A DNA stretch of 21,711 bases. It comes from Sutterella parvirubra YIT 11816 (GTDB taxonomy: Bacteria > Pseudomonadota > Gammaproteobacteria > Burkholderiales > Burkholderiaceae_F). The position numbers and the translations under genes were made by a program. A model generated the notes under the pieces. That model searched no databases and was not told where the DNA came from. It was given only the letters and a program-made list of their open reading frames with translations. Numbering within the stretch: position 1 is the stretch's first letter; every line of letters starts with the position of its first letter. Positions 20,719 to 21,711 of the stretch are shown here, one piece after another. The stretch lies in the NCBI RefSeq assembly GCF_000250875.1, contig NZ_JH605004.1:1-21711 (forward strand), in the 5' to 3' direction.

Positions 20719-21177
20719 GTGATCGTCCTGCTGCAGCGCGTCGACGGCGCTTCGGTCGACGTGGTCAAGGAGACCGGCGTCCGCCGTACGGGCGAAGTCG
20801 CCCGCGGGTTTCTCGCGCTCGTCTGCGCGGAGCCCGGCGACGGGGCCGAAGCCGTCCGAAAGCTCGCCCGCAAGACCGCGAAGCTTCGCGTCTTCGAGGA
20901 CGAAGCCGGGAAGATGAACCGCTCGGTCGCCGACGTGGGCGGGCGGGTGCTCGCCGTCTCGCAGTTCACGCTCGCCGCGGACTGCATGAACGGGAACCGC
21001 CCGAGCTTCTCGGGGGCGGCCGGTCCCGAAGAGGGACTCGCGGGCTTCAACGCGTACGTCGAGGCGCTGCGCGCCGAAGGCGTTGACGTCGAGACCGGCG
21101 AATTCGGCGCGCACATGCGCGTTTCGCTCGTGAACGACGGCCCCGCGACCTTCTGGCTCCGGATGCCTCCGGCCTGA
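20719..21177 (+). CDS. dtd: D-aminoacyl-tRNA deacylase
   Basis: Dtd removes D-amino acids, classically D-tyrosine, and glycine mischarged on tRNA-Ala, keeping D-residues out of proteins. The 152-residue product (E. coli 145) has the N-terminal MIVLLQRVDGASV, the SQFTLAAD motif near residue 80, and NDGPATFWL near the C-terminus. These two motifs form the active site across the dimer, and the Gly-Pro is the chirality-sensing cis-proline. It starts with GTG one base after the tyrS stop, with no room for an independent promoter. It is therefore read as a tyrS-dtd operon that ends at a strong terminator. Confidence 0.95.
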   Translation: MIVLLQRVDGASVDVVKETGVRRTGEVARGFLALVCAEPGDGAEAVRKLARKTAKLRVFEDEAGKMNRSVADVGGRVLAVSQFTLAADCMNGNRPSFSGAAGPEEGLAGFNAYVEALRAEGVDVETGEFGAHMRVSLVNDGPATFWLRMPPA

Positions 21178-21214
21178 GCGCACGGGAAGCCGTCCGGCCG
21201 GCGCCGACAACAAG

Positions 21215-21253
21215 CGGTCTGTCTCCCGCAGCGGAGACGGGCCGTTTTTTTTT
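21215..21253 (+). terminator. Terminator of the tyrS-dtd operon
   Basis: A 12-bp stem (21215-21226 with 21233-21244, including two G-T pairs) closes a 6-base CGCAGC loop and is followed by nine Ts. Confidence 0.92.
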
Positions 21254-21270
21254 CTAAGTCTTTCAGCCGA

Positions 21271-21299
21271 TTCGGATGCCGCATTTCTCCGGGTACACT
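21271..21299 (+). promoter_or_regulatory. Putative promoter of the PEBP gene
   Basis: TTCGGA (21271-21276) and TACACT (21294-21299) are 17 bases apart. The -35 is poor, while the -10 is reasonable. It lies between the dtd terminator and the next start codon. Confidence 0.45.
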
Positions 21300-21311
21300 C
21301 GGAAGGACTTG

Positions 21312-21344
21312 GGTCGGCTTCCTTTGGCCGACCGCGCATTTTTT
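21312..21344 (+). other. Leader hairpin with trailing T-run before the PEBP gene
   Basis: GGTCGGC (21312-21318) pairs perfectly with GCCGACC (21327-21333), and six Ts follow after five bases (21339-21344). An alternative pairing of GGAAG (21301-21305) with CTTCC (21318-21322) would exclude it or form a pseudoknot. It may attenuate transcription. Confidence 0.45.
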
Positions 21345-21360
21345 CTCGGAGGCCTTCCCA

Positions 21361-21711
21361 TGGAGCTTCGCTCGACGTCCTTTGATTCCTACGGCTTCAT
21401 CCCCGAACGCTTCGCCAACGGCCGCATGGCCCCCTCGGGCGAAACGGTGAAGGGTGAGAACCTTCTCCCGCAGCTCGCCTGGGAGGGCGTCCCCGAAGGG
21501 ACGAAGACGTTCGTCCTCTGTTGCATCGACGACGACGTGCCGACGGGGTGGAACGACCGGGACCTCTCGGGCGAAATCCCCGCCTCGCAGCCGCGCCGCC
21601 GGTTCGTGCACTGGGTGCAGGCGAACGTCCCCGCGGACGTGCGCGAAGTCGCGGAAGGCACCGGCCGCCGCGACGTGCCGGGCGCGGCGGGCCTGAACGA
21701 CTACGTTTCGG
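21361..21711 (+). CDS. YbhB/YbcL family PEBP (Raf kinase inhibitor-like) protein, 5' part
   Basis: Only the first 117 codons are inside the window; the reading frame is open to the edge. The product shows phosphatidylethanolamine-binding-protein features: GENLLPQLAWEGVPEGTKTF, CCIDDDVPTG and RRFVHWVQANVPADV. These correspond to the ligand-pocket strands, the DPDxP-like loop (here DDDVP) and the conserved HW. Bacterial members are small soluble proteins of uncertain role. There is no signal peptide, so it is probably cytoplasmic like E. coli YbhB. The ATG at 21361 has a strong CGGAGG ribosome-binding site 7 bases upstream. Confidence 0.85.

Overview
The window looks like chromosomal DNA from a GC-rich betaproteobacterium, most likely Burkholderiales and possibly the Sutterella/Parasutterella group. 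The evidence is a 5S rRNA 3' end of betaproteobacterial type, a double-length UvrA of the kind I associate with this class, and the gene order erpA, anmK, M23 peptidase, tyrS. The family-level placement is inference, because no search could be run. Nothing here looks like a phage, transposon, CRISPR array or classical defence island. It is mainly a housekeeping region with some accessory features.

Layout. Positions 1-70 hold the last bases of a 5S rRNA gene and its terminator, so an rRNA operon ends at the left edge. Next come lptF and lptG (214-2480), two overlapping genes for the inner-membrane subunits of the lipopolysaccharide exporter. They converge on a very long uvrA on the minus strand (2526-8177), which encodes two complete UvrA units in one polypeptide of about 1883 residues. 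Divergent from uvrA are three tandem copies of a tRNA-Ala(GGC)/tRNA-Glu(TTC) pair (8360-9033). A short hibernation-promoting factor gene (hpf) follows on the minus strand (9165-9464).

The middle section carries an unusual, probably disordered protein (9851-10603) with an Arg/Asp repeat region, a small possible ribbon-helix-helix core and a Glu/Ala tail. It is followed by the glycerol operon glpK-glpD (10877-13923) and a YhgN/MarC-type membrane protein (14104-14715).

The right half holds the ribosomal operon rplM-rpsI (15060-15902) and the iron-sulfur carrier gene erpA (16104-16487). A minus-strand pair follows: an M23 murein peptidase and anmK, for cell-wall cutting and recycling (16535-19297). 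Divergent from these are tyrS and dtd (19482-21177), which charge tRNA-Tyr and remove mischarged D-amino acids. The window ends inside a YbhB/YbcL-type PEBP gene.

How the genes work together. Several neighbours form functional pairs: LptF/LptG, GlpK/GlpD, L13/S9, M23 peptidase/AnmK and TyrS/Dtd. Translation is a recurring theme (5S rRNA, six tRNAs, hpf, L13, S9, TyrS, Dtd). The items most worth following up are the tripartite charged protein, the fused double UvrA with one diverged ATP-binding signature, and the mosaic triplication of the tRNA pair.
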